NCBI GenBank assembly: GCA_028277515.1
Contig: JANQGC010000071.1
Span: 1 to 9,039, forward strand
DNA length: 9,039 nt
Direction: 5' to 3'
DNA from: Anaerolineae bacterium
GTDB taxonomy: Bacteria > Chloroflexota > Anaerolineae > Promineifilales > Promineifilaceae
Notes under the pieces: model-generated
Told to the model about the DNA's origin: nothing
What the model saw: the letters and a program-made list of their open reading frames with translations, nothing else
Databases searched by the model: none
Part shown: in pieces, positions 7,801-9,039 of the stretch
Position numbering within the stretch: the first letter of the stretch is position 1
How the letters are laid out: each line of letters opens with the position of its first letter
Position numbers and translations under genes: made by a program

Positions 7801-9039
7801 CCCCGCGCCACTGGGTCAACCCACTCGTATTAAGATCAAATTGGTGTTGAGTTGTCTCTTCATTAAAGACACCGGCCAGGTAACTCGGTATTCCTGGCAT
7901 ATTGATCACATTGTCATCCGGCTGCAAGACAGGCTTGTTGTATTCTATCCGCAGGCGGGCGTGGCCGGGAGCGATATCAAAAACAGTGCAGCCTTTTACC
8001 CAGGGCGATTTGCCATAATTATAGGGGCCGGCTCCCTGGCAAAAATCGGCAAATTCGACCATGAAGGTTGGCCCTAATCGTGTGGGAGAGGCATATTGAT
8101 TGTCATACCAATCCTTTATCTTGCCGGTCACATCCCAGGTTGTGGTGACCGGTTCTATTTCTTTGTTCACAGGTCCGGCCTGTAAAATCTCCTCACCCAT
8201 GAAGGTGCCGTCAATGGAATCGGGACTGTTATTAAAATCCCAACAAGAGTGGGTCAGGCTGTCGTCCAGCATGGAGAACTCCTGCATGCCGGCCGGGCAG
8301 TTGGGATTGGTGTAGCCTTCATCAACGTAATAAACTTTGGTTGGCCGTTTATGCACGATGGCATGCCAGTTGGGATAAGAGCCTTTTTTGTGTTTCCATC
8401 CCGGGACACCGAGGGCGGTAGGGGCGATATCCAGATACGCTTTTTCAATCTGCAAAGGAAGCTGGTTCTGGCCATTCATGCCCTGGATGACGCCGGGCAT
8501 GCTGTTGAACTGCAAAAATCCCTTCGTTTCAAATGGCTGAAAATTGACAGCGCCAAGGGTCAGGATGCCGAATCGAAATTGATTCTCTGTCAGGCTGCTG
8601 TTGATCCAGGCCATGCCCTGGCCAAATCCATCAGGGCGTTCCACTTCAATGGTCGGATCGAGGACGGCCGGATATTGGCGAGCGAGGTCGGTCCACCAGG
8701 CGAGGGGGGTGCGCACGGTGACCAGCCAGCGACCGTCTTCCTGGCCTGGCTCAAGATGGTATGATCCGGCGACGGCTGTTCTTCTGTCCCGCTGCTCATA
8801 GGCGATCACAGGGTTAAAGACAAAGGCGATTTGACCCTGCTCATCACGTACTTCGATCCTTTCTTCTGTTGAGAAGGTGTTTGTCTGTGGGCGACCATCC
8901 GCCCATAGTTCTGTTCCGGGCAGCAGGTCTAAGGTGGCCTGCAGTTCCAGGAACTCGGCCGCACCCCCATGCGCCGGTGCGGCGTCGAACACCAGGGCGT
9001 GTTCAATGCTGCCCGGGGCGCTGATGATCTGCTCGGCCA
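1871..9039 (-). CDS. giant extracellular multidomain beta-rich protein, 5' end outside window
   Basis: The frame is open from the right edge to TAA at 1873-1871, about 2388 codons. The GTG at 8992 (residue 1 below) is not a real start: the frame continues upstream as coding-like sequence (AEQIISAPGSIEHAL). Modules in order, with approximate residues: an RHS-like stretch ending in YPAVLDPTI (107-115); a DNRLRE-like stretch with TTWDVTGKIKDWYDNQ and ARLRIEYN (to about 355); long unassigned beta-rich regions, including a Gly-rich one at about 1015-1300; a PPC-like domain (1356-1472); two X25-like modules (1521-1624 and 1631-1731, the second with YHYKIAIDENLAENYGAGG); two fibronectin III-like domains (1799-1909, 1915-2012); thrombospondin type 3-like calcium repeats (2015-2082, DLDNNGLPD and DSDFDGHYDGAE); a BACON-like domain (2093-2178); and a twofold C-terminal repeat. 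No catalytic domain, LPXTG signal or C-terminal membrane helix is visible. Secretion is inferred from the domain types, since the N-terminus is missing. It is probably an adhesive or glycan-binding surface protein. Assignments of individual modules are tentative. Confidence 0.9.
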   Translation of the reverse strand, partial: AEQIISAPGSIEHALVFDAAPAHGGAAEFLELQATLDLLPGTELWADGRPQTNTFSTEERIEVRDEQGQIAFVFNPVIAYEQRDRRTAVAGSYHLEPGQEDGRWLVTVRTPLAWWTDLARQYPAVLDPTIEVERPDGFGQGMAWINSSLTENQFRFGILTLGAVNFQPFETKGFLQFNSMPGVIQGMNGQNQLPLQIEKAYLDIAPTALGVPGWKHKKGSYPNWHAIVHKRPTKVYYVDEGYTNPNCPAGMQEFSMLDDSLTHSCWDFNNSPDSIDGTFMGEEILQAGPVNKEIEPVTTTWDVTGKIKDWYDNQYASPTRLGPTFMVEFADFCQGAGPYNYGKSPWVKGCTVFDIAPGHARLRIEYNKPVLQPDDNVINMPGIPSYLAGVFNEETTQHQFDLNTSGLTQWRGVAARGNHQVDDTLPTRVGLNLKQNETELAGTNGIPDQTQFLLIDGNNTSAGLNGASLTAEALSSNENNFDQDQGRNYHLEYIHTASDSFANGSWQTISYTLPSNSLMGLIEFQLNDGQTIGINAEGYPGLDIYLVKPTSGSDPASAVIGSPDKRLMPLTPSAATYRALPPVNVNTTGKWALAIVNQDRPELCLVGDCDGDYLDRGVEINVLVCNAGEYPTKQHACQPILTPAHSLLTNSWVDLPGMGLKVYSPDFVVTDPVTDPNPLETNDWCTIGADNGMPVIEYQALSEQEYVVVAQGTLCYDADTMSLTSSLNSAIGLMLPDGTLAQANRGRIIPTVIYGDPLKFPVSFNEPHGEVQISNENPSHLLSKEGTRRNIKPFDQYWEKDHDAYTHEIDYIDLSVMEAHAEGQIQTNVMVEVGTNPFSMTWDVDWDLWPDTSTTLEYGFNLAPVQQAPFPQPLDYVSANLQFFSAGFDAGADGLFTAMDLAPSDNYPHAVQFSAPFARLTNDADLGGATKYIKAVIPSPGQALQPDGFLSCKHNNSAASCLDLRRTDYDWNEGDERNLTEWELPDITITGQAATVAFASEGLLNVYSSDHPLAANNINQSFAFETWGVTAKTSQGPCTPGGPNKTIIDGQGFMALPMIGSNGSGSGPFVEVKFSLCDNALQQAQLELDVSPTTIPVGSTGFGVDIIGGTITVGPKSTTVALNVGLLTQDRYTLTKGGQKKNGTLTINTAGLFSIKGSGLIVGKLDANYRLDVSWDPLDVLQEGEISYGGGLLTGFMRLHGWFGQGWQSKYSYLPDNNDFHFTGTVKGTIQIKKGQLIDKKYLKVPWFNAGISAEVSFGEFCSNSSSCTPINWGMSATIKVFGYGVGVYIDKNGPEIFLGSSSKVLVDQCTGCGSLVYTNVPGPQERPSPADEAPNALLEFETGDAPPGAVQPYMEQSFPDPFAGVQPSQLCTGHGTSTHTCSFYINTTEHTGRALFSAGWINGDLDVSLVDPNGVTITPENAAQHNVTITPVYDEDGIGQGIIFVVNAPTPGGTIPLGNWDMVIDGVAGDPDPLNYYTLSLATDPPPPNVQWTSVLSQQETPVNGIMPLTWNANRSGNALEDNVTLDLFYAPIYRPPVWQSVSVSFPGSYQDEAGLGVDWNPAEPTIAAGDPNQDGIWRIAATIPPGEYGFLSARNGALQEYYGENGLYQGEIISFTVPISQSGPVKFFYDPRNNFATTDTEHTIVTLIGDMMDTISPSTVTNPNWNPENLVGWMKPGVDSDTFYETTLEIPAGQYHYKIAIDENLAENYGAGGVPNGLDIPFEVPDGGALVRFTFDTATKDLNHEILAETPGVMITRLDDNDAGFYDWPTLSLADGEYRVGLRIDDHFRGNGQIISWAPGTVLIGDDGVPPPDPVVLSTQVKNDAIHVYWERNDDWLDLAGYLVEYDVPGPQPNTYFTQTKRMVPLPASFSPFNQHIRLGGLLMNDAEYNLPDIVTSICVRSYDVHGNVSGCAPVEVVMPLAEEGSDEPLIGPPQQLIVEDGDPLEITWIPPAFGTPAGYLVSYAPTGCLITDDYPPAIEGLSPVDFGNNLNVFLSGLVQDQSYTITVQAYTAEGILSEPATILGKAGNLEDLDNNGLPDIWAELYGIDDPAGDQEGDGLSNLREASLGTNPFNSDSDFDGHYDGAELAWGSDLCGTDQPPYQAQGKLTLSGSEQLSFTVSDNMPQSDPETISIFNMGQGDLQWTAAGSDNWIKLSQSSGGDLSELDIWVDATGLQWGVQQEYEGNVTIAAPHPSLPLPNGNILPPITESFTVPVKMILLPPVSGITQALNLQSGWNLVSSFIEPNEPALDDIFSAMPEVVLVKNGDGQIYWPDFNIDQIGSWNPQEGYQIYTTDGSSLNITGTLSDPHQPIPLLAGWSMVAYLPSAPMPIAEALSSISGQLFIAKNGQGQVYWPEIGIDQIGEMQPGEGYQMYLVSPGNLTYQEQ
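1874..2338 (-). repeat. C-terminal tandem protein repeat, two copies of about 70 residues
   Basis: Copy 1 runs from SGWNLVSS (nt about 2335) to about 2117, and copy 2 from AGWSMVAY (about 2087) to the stop. Shared residues are GW.(L/M)V at the start, then KNG.GQ(I/V)YWP...IDQIG and P.EGYQ.Y. The DNA is also similar, with ATCTGGTCGATG in both copies (plus strand, near 1949 and 2195). This is an internal domain duplication at the C-terminal end, where secreted proteins often carry binding or attachment modules. The function is unknown. Confidence 0.75.

Noticed and set aside
8992..8992. GTG at 8992-8990 as the start of the large gene
   Set aside because: The frame remains open and protein-like to the window edge, no ribosome site precedes it, and a secretion signal is missing. 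The gene is 5'-truncated by the window.

Overview
The window is a bacterial segment of moderate GC with every supported gene on the minus strand. Reading in the direction of transcription, the order is: (1) the 3' part of a very large extracellular multidomain protein (9039 to 1871, start beyond the right edge); (2) its strong intrinsic terminator; (3) a clear sigma-70-type promoter; (4) a two-gene operon running off the left edge. The operon encodes a 357-residue double-[4Fe-4S] protein related to reductive dehalogenases and epoxyqueuosine reductase, and an overlapping DUF3179-family protein.

The main discovery is in the last gene. An ordinary ORF call ends it at a TGA (377-375) after 78 codons. 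The same frame stays open for 124 more codons to the window edge, and those codons encode the rest of a DUF3179 domain. The TGA sits where the family has the first Cys of its CPLC-like motif, so the motif reads U-A-P-C. Fifteen bases after the TGA is a perfect 7-bp hairpin whose 5-nt loop is GGUCU, the same loop I remember for the E. coli fdhF SECIS. The gene is therefore best read as a selenoprotein (UxxC redox motif) with its own bacterial SECIS element, not as a small ORF or a pseudogene. I do not recall a published DUF3179 selenoprotein.

The operon partner carries CxxCxxCxxxCP and CxxCxxxCP iron-sulfur motifs and the AGLG-type segment of the RdhA/QueG cobalamin-enzyme group, but no signal peptide. 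The two ORFs overlap by 8 nt and are probably translationally coupled. An electron-transfer partnership between the Fe-S protein and the selenoprotein is plausible but is inference.

The large protein is a mosaic of beta-rich modules: an RHS/DNRLRE-like N-terminal part, a PPC-like domain, two X25-like (pullulanase-type) modules, two fibronectin III-like domains, thrombospondin type 3-like calcium repeats, a BACON-like domain and a C-terminal tandem repeat. I see no catalytic domain, C-terminal membrane anchor or sortase signal. This architecture, together with an RdhA-like gene, fits an environmental bacterium such as a Chloroflexota (Anaerolineae-type) lineage, but the taxonomic guess is weak. 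No tRNA, rRNA, CRISPR or insertion sequence was seen.
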